Positions 12,022 through 24,422 of a stretch of DNA of 64,000 nt are shown here, in pieces; the stretch's first letter is position 1, and each line of letters begins with the position of its first letter. The translations under genes were made by a program, and so were the position numbers. The notes below the pieces were generated by a model. It searched no databases. It was not told the DNA's origin and saw only the letters and a list, made by a program, of their open reading frames with translations. This stretch comes from Helichrysum umbraculigerum (lineage: Eukaryota > Streptophyta > Magnoliopsida > Asterales > Asteraceae): assembly GCA_949592205.1 (NCBI GenBank), contig CATIUR010000003.1, positions 150,969,259 to 151,033,258 on the forward strand. The letters run 5' to 3'.

Positions 12022-14883
12022 CTAATCATCCTCACTTGAATCATCTTCATCATCGTTATCATCATCGTTATCATCATCAACAGAACCGGATTTATAATCT
12101 GAATCAACATCATCATCATCTCCTTTACGTTGCTGATCCTGATGTTTGATGTTTTCCTCAATTAGAGCATGTTTGCTATCATCATTCATATTATTGTCTT
12201 CCTTATCTGATGGAGAACCCGAAGTTACGTTAATAATCTCTTCTTGTTTTCCATGAGGACCTCGGGTATGAATGAGATAATGTGCCACTGATTTGAAATT
12301 AAGTTGTAACGCCTGATAATTCAAATAAATATGTTACTTGCAACTTCCAGTGTTAGCAAACATCACGATTCATTTTCTTTTTTAATGAATCTCAAAAAAT
12401 CTCTTTTAAAATATAGAACAAAACAAAAAACAGATGAAAAACTTAAAACTAGAACATTTAACAAACTGTACGTCTTCCACCTGAAAATAACAGCAATATT
12501 TCCCTTTCAGAAAAAGCCCCAATGCTATATTACATCTTTAACCATGACTAAATTTTCATTATATTTTTAAGGGCAAGTACTCACACACACAACTACCACA
12601 AATATATACATATATCCACGAATTAACCAAGAACAATAATTCTTGCATAATGATAAAATCAACTTTTTTCCACAGAATACTTCAATCTTATATATAACCA
12701 TAGGGATTATTTAGAGTGTAAAACCGGATCTATAGTTTCAACTCTGAAGAAATTAGTACGGTTGATGAGGGTTACCTTCCTGTAAAGATTTCCGGTGGGT
12801 TCCCATCCTTTCACTCTGCGACAACGACTGCAGTTGCATATATCCCTACAGACAGGACAAACCCAATTTCGATTCGCAGTTGCTTCTAAAACATTCTCGC
12901 CATATCTGGACAAAGAACCAGAAAGCCTTCAGAGACCAGTAAGATAATAGGTGAAACTTACTTGCAAAGCAATATAGAAGCAATGCTCAAAGCCTCAAAC
13001 AAACATTTATCAATCATATGATTATACATTAACAATATTAGTTATGATGTCGCCATACAAGTTTAATCGCATTAATTAACATGAATATGATATAGAGCAG
13101 GACAGCGTAAATATAATAGGGATATACATTGCAAGTGATTTCAAGGCTAAAATAGGAGGCAAAGGTCACGTTCTATTTCCATGAATATCAATTAATCTCA
13201 TACTTAACCTCATGAACAAGCAATCACCACAGAACTGCCCTTGGACACTTGTACACTTGCAGCATTTAGTACGGAGACCTACTGTCTTTTGCCTGCAAAA
13301 TATTAATTACTCAATTAGTAGCTGACCATATATGACCAACATTATCACCAATTAAACTCATACACACCATTACATTTATACATATGGCAATGTGTCATAA
13401 ATTTATTAGCATTGTTTTTTCTTTTGACATAAGAGTATTTGTAGGAGATTGATCATATGAATAGAAATCTAAACTTGAAACAAAAAGACACACACATTGC
13501 AGTTTGGCGTAACTCGAATAGCAAAAGAAAACAAAAAGAATAAAAAATCCGAAACCTGCATTGATGACAGCTTTTTCCATCATATGCATCATACATACGA
13601 TACCCCTCATCATCATATCCATCCACCAACAGTGTCCAGGTTTCTTTGTAATCACCCAACATCTTTTCATGCTCTTCAGTATAAACCTCAGGTTTAGAAC
13701 CTTCTTTGATTACAATTTTGACATCCTTGATAACTTTCTCTTTCTTTATAGGCTTCTCGACATAACTAACAGATGGGATGGTCTTTATCCTATAGAATGC
13801 CAAAAAAGTTTAATAAGAGCAAATGATGTCAACCTAATTAGAGGAAAACCATGCCTATATAAGATTCTTTGAAAACGACCCATTTAATTCATCATTTTCA
13901 ATATTTGGTTGTAATAAGTGAAGACCATATAACTGAAGGATCAAACACTATGATGACTTTATATCAGATTACCATCATGGATCTAAGAAAATCACATACA
14001 TAGCAACTCATGATTCACTTTGACAGCTTCTAAAAACTGCATTAAACCATCATCCGTTTCAATCTATCCAAGTACCCATTTTTCTATTAAAACCAAAGGA
14101 AAAGAATACAACTAAATTAAAGAACTATTATTATAAGAATCCCTTACAATCGGGCACCAATACAAGCTATAATTGAGGATATCTATATTCATTCAAATTT
14201 CACAAGTGGTCTGCTTTTTTACCTCTATATAATAACACCCCACCGAATGTAATTATTGACAGAATACAATTTCAGAAATCATCATCAAATATTTAAAATG
14301 GTAAAACAAAGTTACTAAATAAGTAAAATAAGTTTACTTAACACACCTTCACACACCTATATATTTTCTCACTAGATCCTAAACCTGATATACACAGTAA
14401 CGATTTACCTTTTTAATAAACAGATCATATGAAAACCCCTTTAAATTCCACAAAATGGAGCATTTTTTCAGCAAAAACCTCATTTACAGAATCTCAAGCA
14501 TTGTAGGATATAACATCATCAAATAACAACCAAATAAAATGTCACATTTGCATTATATGATATATGAATATATATAAATATATATGTATACGTCAAGTAA
14601 AAGAAAAACAATATAGATAATAAGTAGACCTAGAGGAGCGTCTGGGAGAGCCGGATGAAGAAGGCGGTGGTTTTTGAGTACGGATGGTTTTAGGTTTTAG
14701 GGTTTTGGTAGGTTTAAGTTGACGAGAAAGGTCTAGAATCCCTAATTTTTGCATCCGTTCAAGGTTTTCTTTGATTCTTTGTTCTCGAGATTGCTCGTAC
14801 TCTGCAACATCTCCGTCTCCATTTTTCTCTTCATTTTCTTGTTCATGTTCATTTCTTCTGGACTTCGTCTTCTTGCTCACCAT
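12022..14883 (-). CDS. CDCA7: CDCA7-like zinc-finger protein (zf-4CXXC_R1 domain), five exons
   Basis: Exons on the minus strand: 14883-14630, 13789-13556, 13292-13209, 12905-12776 and 12312-12022. All introns are GT-AG, phases agree throughout, and the spliced frame gives 330 residues. The central domain holds the ordered cysteine pairs of the zf-4CXXC_R1 family: CHQC at the end of exon 2, CCKC and FCGDC in exon 3, then CPVCRDICNCSRC in exon 4. These are followed by the conserved KGWEPTGNLYRK and FKSVAHYLI blocks across exons 4 and 5. The N-terminus is charged (Lys, Glu, Arg) and the C-terminus is a long Asp-rich tail. Known animal and plant CDCA7 proteins work with the remodeller HELLS/DDM1 in DNA methylation maintenance in the nucleus, so this role is inferred. 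ATG 14883 is chosen because it opens exon 1 in frame. MULE-1 lies about 290 bases upstream. Confidence 0.9.
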
Positions 14884-15176
14884 TTTCGTTTCGGAAGGAA
14901 TTAGTGGATCATGTTTTACCGGTTATGTGGAATTTAATAATCGATTTGGGGGGAATGGAATGTTCTAGGGTTTTGATTTGAGTCCGTGTTATTCTGTTGG
15001 CGGGAAAACTTTATGAGGATTTTTTTTTTTTGGTACTCCGTATACTGTACTATTTTTATTTTTATATTCGTACAAAACGTGACATACATAACAGTAGTCC
15101 AATTCCCGGATGAGGAGAATCATTTTTTAACCATATCACAATTCACAATAAATAGGCCCCAATATATATATATATA
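14884..15176 (-). promoter_or_regulatory. putative promoter interval of the CDCA7-like gene
   Basis: This is the sequence between the CDCA7-like start codon and the terminal repeat of MULE-1. No clear TATA box was identified. A CDCA7 promoter would have to fit into these 290 bases or extend into the MULE. Confidence 0.35.
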
Positions 15177-16398
15177 GGGTGGGGTTCAAATGAGAATGGG
15201 ATTTTAAGTGAGAATGGGGGAACCAATAGGAATGCTCCATTTTCATTAGGGGTGGAAGGGCACTATGGTCATTATACATTCTATTTTATTCCAATTAAAT
15301 AAATAGAAAATTAAAAACAAAATAATAATTAGTACTTTATTACTATACAGATATACATACAGATACCAGATACCACTACGTACGCAAAATCTCTAGGGTT
15401 TCACAAAACTCTTCAATTCCATCTCAGAAAACAGCAAATCAAAGGTACATTTTTCGTTAATTCGAATCAAAATACATCAAGTGAAACACGAACGAATCGT
15501 TTCTACAGATTCGTTGTGATTCGATTAGGTTTCGGTTGTGCGAGTTTCATCGATCGTTTATTGTGAATGAAGGCGATTTGAGCATAAATATGATCAGGTA
15601 ATTACGATTTGATTTACGAAAACACAATCGTAACTGATTTTTATTGATTCTTATTGATTCATCAATCAATTTTAATTCGATTCGGAGAAAAAAATACACG
15701 CACTTGTACGACGATGATGACACTGTTAAATTGGATCATAACTAGAATTAATTTGGTATCATATGTGTTAGTAATATCAATTGAAGATTTAGTACTTTAT
15801 AATTTGTGTGTTTCGGTTGAGCTGTAGAAAATCATAAAAAGACAGCTGAAAACAAAACTTACAGCTCATGATTTCATATTCGATAACACATGTGTTACTT
15901 AATAATAAAAAATGGTGTAAAACACTAGCAATAATAGAAAATTGTAAAGCAAACGATGTGAAGCAACATATTCAAGTAAATGTTGCAAGTAATAAGTTTT
16001 TTTTATCCTTATTTCCAACAAACTGTAAGACATTATTGAAGTTATTACTAACACGTGATAATGGTTAGTAACACCTGTGATACTGATTACTAACACATGT
16101 GTTACTAGCTAATAAGTAATTTTATCTTTTCGACACTATCACATGTGGTACAAGTTAATAACACATGTGTTAATAGCTAATATGTGCTTTTATCTTATCG
16201 ATACTATCACATGTGATACTGGTTAATAACACATGTATTCAAATATAGTATATAGTATATATAGTATCATAATGTGAGATGTGATACTTGTTACTGTCTC
16301 ATTTGTTACTTTATACTACCACATGTGTTAGTGTATAATCTTATTTTTTATAAATTCTTTTACAGGTTCAACACTTACACCAAAAATTATTTCATTAT

Positions 16399-16559
16399 AT
16401 CAAGTGAGATTGAAACACCAAGTGGGACTTTACATTGGATACTAAAATCATTTATTTGTATCAAGTGAGATTGAAACACCAAGTGGGACTTTACATTGGA
16501 TATTAAACGTCCCCGGTGAAATAAAACCATATGTAGGACAAGTCTTTAATTATCTTTAA
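16399..16559 (+). pseudogene. FAR1/FRS-like transposase N-terminal remnant with internal duplication
   Basis: A 45-base stretch coding SEIETPSGTLHWIL occurs twice with a 61-base period (from 16399 and 16460). Only the second copy runs on into VPGEIKPYVGQVFNYL and then meets a stop. The pattern TP-G-(x)-W-(x)-VP-(x)-KP-(x)-G-(x)-F precedes the FAR1 DNA-binding domain in FAR1/FHY3-type proteins and MULE transposases. Everything after this point (zinc domain, MULE catalytic core, SWIM) is missing. A similar truncation occurs in MULE-2. Confidence 0.65.
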
Positions 16560-16639
16560 GACGCATACGTGTATTTATAAGATATGAAGTTTATCGCTGA
16601 TTTGGTAAGGGCCATAACAGTCGTTAATGTAATAGAAAA

Positions 16640-16738
16640 AGAGCTGAGGCTAAGGCAATAGTCGAAGCAAAAGAAAGGGAGAAAGTGGAAGATAGAAGAA
16701 GAACAGCCGGGGAAGAATGGACTATGATTGCGTTTTGA
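16640..16738 (+). pseudogene. possible C-terminal remnant of the MULE-1 transposase
   Basis: A short open stretch encodes an Ala/Glu/Arg-rich helix ending EEWTMIAF and a stop. It lies 80 bases after the truncated N-terminal remnant, as expected if the transposase lost its middle by internal deletion. There is no diagnostic domain, so the assignment is positional. Confidence 0.35.
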
Positions 16739-18239
16739 TTAAAATATCACATGTTATACTTCATGCATCACATGTGGTACTAGATTATAGAAGTTGAGAA
16801 CATTCAATAGTTGTTTAACTTCCAATTACATGTAATACTGCTTGCTTGTTGAATACTACTGTATTTTTTTTCTTCTGAAACTTGATATAATCAAATTGAT
16901 TTATTTTTATTTTTAATTATAGCATATTTTGTACATCATGTGTTACATATTGCTAACACATGTGTTACTAGTTACTAACACATGTGTTACGTGTTCGTAA
17001 CACACGTGTTACTAGTTTATTACCACGTGTATTAATATTTAATACCACATGTGTTACTATCACTATCAAAATAGTATTAAATGAAGATCGGAACTCAGTG
17101 AATTCAGATAATTCAGCTAGTATCACATGTGCTACTGGTTATTAACACATGTGTTACATGTTAATACCACACGTGTTACATATTGCTAACACATGTGTTA
17201 CTAGTTGCTAACACATGTGTTACGTGTTCGTAACACACGTGTTACTAGTTTATTACCACGTGTATTAATATTAGTGTTCTTTAACACATGTATTAGTGTT
17301 CTATAACACATGCATTAGTGGTTATTAACACATGTGTTAGTGGTTAGTAACATATGTGTTAGTGGTTATATAACACATGTATTAGTGGTTTAACAACACA
17401 TGTGTTACTGTCACTATAAAAAATATGTTACTTTTAATATGTGACATGCAATACTTGTTTGTGCATTGTTGTATTTGTGTTAATATAATACTTGTTTAAA
17501 GTATCATATGCGTTAGTAAACTTTAATCAAGCTTGTGTTATTGTTTAATATCTCAAAGTGGTAGTCAACAGCACATGATTATTCATAACCATAAAGAATT
17601 GTGTTTGTTGGATACTATTTTGTTTTCCAAATTCTTTATACTCAAATTGATTTGATATTTAAAAACATAACATGTATTATATATCATGTGGAACTGGTTG
17701 GTAACACATGTGTTAGTGATCAATAACACATGTGTTAGTCACTGATAACATATGTGTTAGTGACTGATAACACATGTCTTACTGCTTGGTAACACATGTG
17801 CTAATGATTGGTAATACACGTATTAGTGGTCTGTAACACATGTGTTAGTGGTAGGTAACACATGTGTTAGTGGTCTGTAACACATGCGTTAATGGTCTAT
17901 AACACATGTGCTAACACCATTAACAAATGTATTACTTTGTTTAGTATCACATGTGTTAGTGGATGCTAACACATGTGTTAGTCACTGGTAACACAAGTGT
18001 TAACTTTAGGTAACACATGTGTTAGTGATATGTAACACATGTGTTAGTGTTTGCAGAACAACATACTACAGCAGTAAAAAATGATATACTGAAAATCAAC
18101 ATACAATTATTTAGGGAAAAAACATAAACTATAATGTTATAAACAAATATTCTTGAGTACATTGTATCGAACACATCTGATTTAGAAAAAAAAATCATAT
18201 TGTTATAAACCAAAGTACTCGATTACATCATCAGAATAT

Positions 18240-19360
18240 CGAATATCCGTTTTCTAAAATAGGCTCTGTGGCATTCTCTTCAATGTCTTGTTCAGGACTT
18301 GCTAACTTTTTCGGCCTCTTTCTGGTGGGTTTTAATGAAATTTTTGACTTGCTTCACTATCAAGTCTGATCAGATTCTAGTGAACTAACAACATCCGAAG
18401 CATATTCTGAAACGATGCAATCTTCAACAACTATTAATATGAAAATAAAAACACACAAAAACAGAAACACGCAAATAAATATAAGCATGATCTTCATAAT
18501 CAAAGTAAATAAACTCTGACTATATGTCACCTAAAACAAATTCATATACATTTCAACTCAAAAAACACAACATATTACTACTGTGCCAACAAAAAGCAAC
18601 AATAATACTATCAAAAAACATATGTTACTCTAGAAGTAACACTTGTGCAACTACTACTCTCTACATCAACATCAACATACATAAGTAAAACAACTAATAT
18701 CCACATCAACATACAGAAATTACACTTGTGTAACCTCAAAACAAATGCAGACACAAGATACTTGTATCATCAGACATTAAATACAAACAAAACGTAGCTA
18801 ACACATGTGATACCGTACAATATCATCACATTTGATAGTAACTCATATCAATCCTTATATTCAGCCAACTATTCAGAATCTTTATTTTTGCAGTTCATGA
18901 TCCTAAAGTTTCGTTATAATCAATCACTATAACGACAAAAAGTTGATTCATATTTCATTGAGACATTTCATCGAACACATTATATGCAAGTTTACTTTAA
19001 TTATCCCAAATGCACAAATTCACTTTGATCACACCTATATCTAATCATAAGCATGATATTCATACTCAATGTAACTATATATAGAATCACTACACCTGTA
19101 TTGCCAGAAACCAAAATACAAACCAAACGCAGCTAACACATGTGTTACTAAACCATAAGTTCAAACGAAAACACATATACACATATATCATCATGTAATA
19201 CAAGATCAAAACCACCTAAAAACACAATATCAACATTTTATACAGTAAAAACTAAACATAAACTTCAAAAATACTCACGGAATGGCACGGATCGAAGAAG
19301 CCTAGCAGCAATCGCCCTTGATAATGTTGTTGCTTGAGCAATATCATCATGAACGTCCAT
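18240..19360 (-). pseudogene. degenerate convergent second gene of MULE-1
   Basis: The first exon starts at ATG 19360 and ends at 19279 before a GTGAGT donor (27 codons, MDVHDDIAQATTLSRAIAAR and a few more). A candidate acceptor lies near 18410, followed by acidic coding DNA interrupted by stops near 18365. In another frame follows a basic KPTRKRPKKLASPEQDIEEN stretch ending near 18240. The layout (short exon 1, intron, acidic then Lys/Arg-rich exon 2) matches the intact-looking minus-strand gene of MULE-2. Function is unknown. Confidence 0.4.
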
Positions 19361-19812
19361 TGTACCAATAAATCGACCTGGATGATGACTTTTAACCACT
19401 CTTCGAGATTTAGGGTTTCACTAAAATGAAATTCGGTGAAAACTATACCGTTAGAATGATTAATCGGACAATATAGATGAAGAAAACGATGATTTTATCC
19501 ATAAACGACTTCGATTTGATGATTAATCGAACATATTTCGATTTCTAGGGTTTGGAGAGGATAGAGCGAGGCAGCGAGCGAGAGAGAGAAGTTGCAGGAA
19601 CTGTGTGTTTTTTTGAAATATTGTGAAAAAAATAATTAATTAATTAGATGGCACATTTACCATTTTACCCCTCCGCCCAAAATTTAATTTAACTTGATTT
19701 TTTTAATCAAAAAATGATGTATTAATATGGACCATTGATCTCCCAAATCTGATGGCTCAGAATGATTCCCCCATTCTCACTTAAAAAGGGTGTACTCAAA
19801 TGAACCCTACTC

Positions 19813-20384
19813 TATATATATATCATTTTTTGAAAGAAAACGGTTGATCACATTAATCTATGGAATAGTATGTTGACCCGTACAATGCAGTAGAACCATA
19901 GTATGTTGACCCGTACAATGCAGTAGAACATATACTTATTGTGTGATTCGGACTAACCGAAAACTAAACAACAACAAGGAAAAAATTAATCATAAACAAA
20001 CAAAGAGAAAGATCAAAATTTTATGTAATTGCTAAGATTGATTTCATTTACTCTTTTGTAATTGCTAATATTAGTACATTTAACATTGTAGTTGTCAACC
20101 AAATTTACTAAAAATAGTGTTGTTAGAAAGGAAGGATATACAAGTAATTTGCGATATTCCCAAATTAAAGAGTTAGGCATATATTCAAATGCTTTATAAG
20201 CGTCTATGATAAATGATAAATAATAATAACAATAATGATGATGATAAATAAATAATTAAATCATAAAAAAATATAATAGTCTCACTCATAAGTCATAACT
20301 ACCAAATTTGTTTTAACAAGATAAATGCTTTGTTGTTAACAAATTATTGATAAGATATCCCTTTCCTGAATAAATAAAAGAATT
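19813..20384. other. intergenic DNA with a 33-bp tandem duplication
   Basis: Two copies of a 33-base unit beginning ATAGTATGTTGACCCGTAC lie at 19865-19897 and 19898-19929. The remainder is AT-rich with no gene. Confidence 0.55.
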
Positions 20385-20565
20385 AGACCACTCGCAACGT
20401 GAGCAAAACGGGGCGTTTTGGAGGGTGAGAACGCCCAGAACGTCCGGAGTGGGGCGTTCTCGAGGAGGCGTTGTGCGGCGGAGGACGGGCGAATAATGGG
20501 CGTGGAGGTGGGGCCTAGTGGCTTTTTTCATTTTCTTTTCCCTTTTTCATCGTCGATTTAATCAA

Positions 20566-20616
<51 letters not shown>

Positions 20617-20860
20617 AAATTTTTTTTAAAAAAAAAAAATACTCCATACCATAACTCTATATATATACGCATACATTAAACACTTTTCACATAACAAAAA
20701 ACACTTTCATCACCATTTCACTTTCTAAACTTTTTACAAACCAAAAACACTTTCATCACCAACAATATCTTCTCCAAATTCAAACCCCAATCAAGAAGCA
20801 AAAAATGTTAGCCGCAAGCTAGGAAACTAGCCGTTGAGACGTTAAAGAGCATGGTCAACA
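20385..20860. mobile_element. GC-rich Harbinger-like element end, truncated
   Basis: The sequence GACCACTCGCAACGTGAGC after a TTA trinucleotide is followed by GC-rich DNA with inverted words (GGGCGTT and AACGCCC). A (TA)n array at about 20570-20612 and a CA/TTTC-rich leader-like stretch follow. A 3-bp TTA/TAA target and a GAGCACTC-like end are typical of PIF/Harbinger elements. No transposase and no opposite end were found. A similar fragment occurs at 26791-27033. Confidence 0.35.
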
Positions 20861-20899
20861 CAAAAACCAAATTAATATAGCTACCATTCTCGATTGATG

Positions 20900-22040
20900 A
20901 TTTGTGTCGGTCTTAATTCTTAAGGATGCATATTGAAGCAATATTGTTGTATCTATTAATGATAATCGACTTAATGTGAATTTGTTGTCACAGAAAATAT
21001 GTATTCACATAATTTGTTGAGTCACTGGTCGCTGATTAACTTAATTCAATGATATACTCGATGAAGGAAATGATTAAGTCAAAGTTGTTGTTGCTGAAGA
21101 AAGTGCTCGCTGTTCTTATTCATTCTTTTACAGAATAATGATATGATGAAGTGGGTTAAAGCTCAACTTTGTGTGTCGCTGTTCTAAGCAACTGACAGCG
21201 AGAGTTTTACATCCACAAAAGAATAAAGGCAAAAGTCACTGCCCAATAAAAGAAAGTTGCCGAAGATAAATTAATCAAGTCATTCTACAAAAGCACGTTA
21301 GCTTGCAGTGAGTGAGGAGATTTATTGCATCTTCAGTAACTTAATAAAGAACAAAGTTTCTGTAACAAATACAAGTCGCTCATCATCAATATGTCAGCAA
21401 GTGTTCCTCATACTACAAATATCCTTCAGATGACGTGTCAGCAAGCTATTGGTTAGAAGAAGAATGAAATATTCACGGTAACATAATCAGGGCCCACAAA
21501 ATGTCTGTTAGCCGAAATTCAGGGATTTCAGAGCCAATCAAGCAGCGACACGTGTCATTCCATATCCTATTTTGTAAGAGATATTTACGGATCATTTAGG
21601 CTATATATAGAGCAGTACTTTGTACTTAGAAACTTGTTGTTTTCGTGTTAATTACTTGTATTTCAAGTGAGTAGTTTGTCTAAGCAAGCAGCGAGCAGCG
21701 AGTGAACAGTGTACGCTGTTTGTCAGCTAGCTAATGTTCATCTTATTTGTACTTAAGTGTTTGATTTGATTTAGCTTGGGCTAAATCATTCCGCAATCAA
21801 CACTCAGTGTAATTTATATCTAATATAAATTCACTATCCAGCTACTATTACTTCATTTACTTATCTGTTGATCTTAATTGATATGCTCTGTTTCACTCAT
21901 TCGTTACTTACAATTAAAACTTGCTTAAATCAACTTAAATTTTTTTCGAAAAAGTTTATAATTGTATTCAACCCCCCTTCTATAATTAAACTTTACTTAT
22001 TGTGATTCCAATCCACTAATTAATAGTGGATCAGGGACAA
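20900..22040 (+). repeat. copia-type LTR-like remnant
   Basis: The 3' part has the usual copia LTR features: a TATATATAG box near 21600, a leader-like region and TTGTATTCAACCCCCCTTCT near 21963. AGTGGATCAGGGACA near 22026 may be a decayed AGTGGTATCAGAGCA primer-binding site. The left boundary was not fixed and no gag or pol follows. It could be a solo LTR or a deleted element. Confidence 0.4.
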
Positions 22041-22326
22041 ACATAATTACATGAGGTTTTTTATTTTCTCAGTTTTTAATAATAAAGAGAATAGTAAAAA
22101 ATAGTGAGTGACACATGATTGTGTATCAGCGTGCATAAAAAAGATACATAATGATGTGATATTATACATAGTCGCACATAGATTATCACGTGTCACTCTC
22201 TCATTCTATCTCAGAGTCACTTAAGCATACGATATCACGTATATTTTTACCCAAATACTAATTATGATTACAAGTAAGAAAACACTTTATTGAGCTACAA
22301 CCGTTCTTAACTTGAGCCAACTGATA
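22041..22326. other. intergenic DNA
   Basis: Short AT-rich interval between the LTR-like remnant and the SINE. Nothing recognised. Confidence 0.4.
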
Positions 22327-22558
22327 ATTTGATTATACCAATGGGGCTTTGCCTCAGTGGTACCGCCGCCGCAAATCCCCACGCCCCACCCGGGTTCAAG
22401 CATCTGGGAGTACAAAAAATCCTATGCTCCGTGTGTGGGGTCACTGGGGCCAGGTGTTTAGCCGGACGGGTTGCCTCTTGCGGGTGGGGCTCCGTGAATC
22501 TACGGATCCGGGGTTAAAGGTTCCCTCCAATAACTTTTTTTTTTAATTATTTGATTAT
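22327..22558 (+). mobile_element. tRNA-derived SINE with TSD
   Basis: The body is 22337-22548. It begins like a tRNA gene, with an A-box-like TGCCTCAGTGGT and a B-box-like GGGTTCAAGC about 45 bases later, and ends in a T-rich tail. A ten-base direct repeat ATTTGATTAT flanks it (22327-22336 and 22549-22558). The small frames reading through it are not genes. Confidence 0.75.
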
Positions 22559-23384
22559 GATTGACAATAGTCATTTCTAAAGTGCTGCACAGACAAACAC
22601 TCTTTTAATAGTCTCATATATATACAAAAGCAAAACAATTTAAATATTTTTACTTTTACTTTTTTGGGTATTATTACATATCAAGAAACATAAAAGTGAA
22701 TTAGTTCTTCACAATCATCATGTTTTAAGTGTGTGACAGTGTAGGCACCATGCTTCCCCTTCAAGACATGAGTACACGAATACTACAACTTAAACTGTAT
22801 ATAACAGTTTGATAACGCATAAAAGTAAGTTTAAGATACAGTTTCCAAAGCCATGATAACCATAACATTCGGTTTGATTTGCAGTTGGAGATGTGAAAAG
22901 TAACGTAGATGACGACGTCCTAGATACAAATCCAGGTCCCACATGATGTTCCTCATTTGCAGTTTAACGGTGGGACCAGTAGGCGGGCCCTTTCATAACA
23001 TTTTTTAGAAGAAAAAACAAATCAACCACAATAATCATGTGCTAATTTCAAAAAAGGGAATTTTTGTGCGCTTTCAGGACGGCTGGAGTAACAAAAGCCG
23101 GTGGAATGAAGTCATGAACGATAATAATACGTTGTACTGTAATCAACTGATTTCATTGTTTACATCTTATTCTCATTGGCCAGCAGTTTGTTTGTTTCCA
23201 GTTATTGCAAAAAAACAAAGACTCATTTTACACATATATGTTCCTTTTCGCAAAGAATATCTTTGCTAATCACAATGTAACTAGTGTTTAGTGGGCGTAG
23301 TATTTGTGATTTTATTCTAGTTTTTAACCTGCTGAGATAGTGAAGTGTTGCATTGATCCACTTATATTATTACTATTTTTACAC
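22559..23384. other. intergenic DNA and upstream region of the PNP gene
   Basis: No gene or transposon end was recognised. The frame at 23039-23269 has no start context, domain or splice support. Confidence 0.45.
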
Positions 23385-23392
23385 TATAAATA
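23385..23392 (+). promoter_or_regulatory. TATA box of the PNP gene
   Basis: TATAAATA lies 108 bases before the start codon at 23493, which leaves a short 5' leader of about 75 bases. Confidence 0.55.
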
Positions 23393-23492
23393 ACTATCCC
23401 TTTCACTTAAGTTATCACAAGCACTCAGCCTCTAAATTTATCTCTATTTCAGCACATACATTCTTCTTCTCCATCTTAGATACAGATCGATA

Positions 23493-24110
23493 ATGTCGAC
23501 GATAAGGATATACTCCAGCATACTCATAGTTATGAGCCTTCTGAGTATTGGGTCGTCTGACAATGGGATTGGAACCATCAATGACCCTCCATACCTACGT
23601 AATTCTAATACACCATTATGCATATAATATGTCTTACATATATAATAGACTTCTTTTTCTCTTATTGATCATTAACATGTATGTTGAATTTTTACTACAG
23701 CATCAGCATGTTTCGGGTTCCAAGATAAAGGAGTTATGATAGCAGCTGCAAGTGAAGATTTATGGCAAGGTGGAGCTGTTTGTGGAACATATTTTCAAGT
23801 GACGTGTACAGGTGGGACCAACCTAGGTACTCCGCACCCTTGTACAGACACCCCCACGGTGACTGTAATGATCACCGATTTGTGCCCATCACCTGGTTGC
23901 AAGGGTGACCTTGACTTGTCACACGAATCCTTTTCCTCCATTGCTGATCCCAGATCTGGTGGAATCAAAATCTCTTACCAACAGTACGTGTGCTATAACT
24001 GTTTACATTCCAAAAACCTTTAGTCCTTTACTGCACAATCCTAATACTAATAAAATGGACTTCCTAATTTCACAAAAAATATATGTTTGTTTACCTGTTG
24101 TAGGGTGTGA
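23493..24110 (+). CDS. plant natriuretic peptide / EG45-like secreted protein, three exons
   Basis: Exons 23493-23598, 23701-23983 and 24104-24110 join with consistent phases and GT-AG introns into 131 residues. Exon 1 encodes a hydrophobic secretion signal (MSTIRIYSSILIVMSLLS). Exon 2 starts with the family block PSACFGFQDKGVMIAAAS, then LWQGGAVCG, a TPTVTVMITDLC stretch and the GCKGDLDLS segment typical of the expansin-like barrel of EG45/PNP proteins. The last exon contributes only the end of QQV and the stop. Known PNPs are small apoplastic proteins that affect ion and water homeostasis. The length fits a PNP rather than a two-domain expansin. The gene converges with the PPR gene, whose stop lies 313 bases away. 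Confidence 0.9.
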
Positions 24111-24422
24111 CTATGAAGAAGAAGGAAGATCACTGAAGTTGCATTCAAAGTATTTGTCTGCACAATCAAGACGTTAATAACTCTTCTGCTAGATGTGCAG
24201 GACTGCATTTCTAATAATATGCACTTTAAATTCCATGTTGTTTTATGTTTCAGTCTTTTATCCAAGATCCAATAAAAGGATAACAAAATGCTCAATGGTG
24301 TGTTGTATACATATCTTCTAAGTAATGCAACGAACTTCTGAGTAATAATCTATTGACTTAAATACGAAATTATGTATATGTTCACTTTAAATAAACATAC
24401 CCACTTGGCCACTTGTGTTTTC

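Larger units (their letters stand above)
15885..18055. repeat. array of the palindrome TAACACATGTGTTA in MULE-1
   Basis: Dozens of exact or near copies occur. In 17698-17930 they follow a 22-base period, with the 14-base palindrome plus an eight-base spacer such as GTGGTCTG. Clusters also lie at 16060-16330, 16930-17060 and 17120-17410. Isolated copies occur up to about 19140. Variants include TAATACACGTATTA, where both arms changed together. The core CACATGTG is an E-box-type site. Confidence 0.9.
15177..19812. mobile_element. MULE-1: (TA)n-flanked, FAR1-type MULE derivative of 4.6 kb
   Basis: The ends form inverted repeats: left GGGTGGGGTTCAAATGAGAA, right (reverse complement) GAGTAGGGTTCATTTGAGTA, followed by a shared AAGTGAGAATGGGGGAA block. 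Both sides abut TA repeats. Inside, the plus strand carries remnants of a FAR1-like N-terminus (16399-16559) and a possible C-terminus (16640-16738). The minus strand at the right end carries a short exon start (19360-19279) and degenerate coding DNA near 18240-18390. The middle is dominated by the palindrome array. The convergent arrangement recalls MuDR-like elements with one gene per terminal repeat. It is non-autonomous, since the transposase core is absent. Confidence 0.75.

Noticed and set aside
11922..12161. Met-rich frame overlapping the end of the CDCA7-like gene
   Set aside because: It is another frame of the Asp-rich last exon.
15885..18055. CRISPR-like array of repeats and spacers
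   Set aside because: Repeats are 14-base palindromes with short, similar spacers inside a plant MULE, with no cas genes and eukaryotic context.
22337..22410. Genuine tRNA gene
   Set aside because: The cloverleaf is not complete and the unit has a T-rich tail and target duplications, so it is a SINE head.
22329..22546. Two small plus-strand frames
   Set aside because: They read through the SINE; a tRNA-like A/B box pair explains the sequence.
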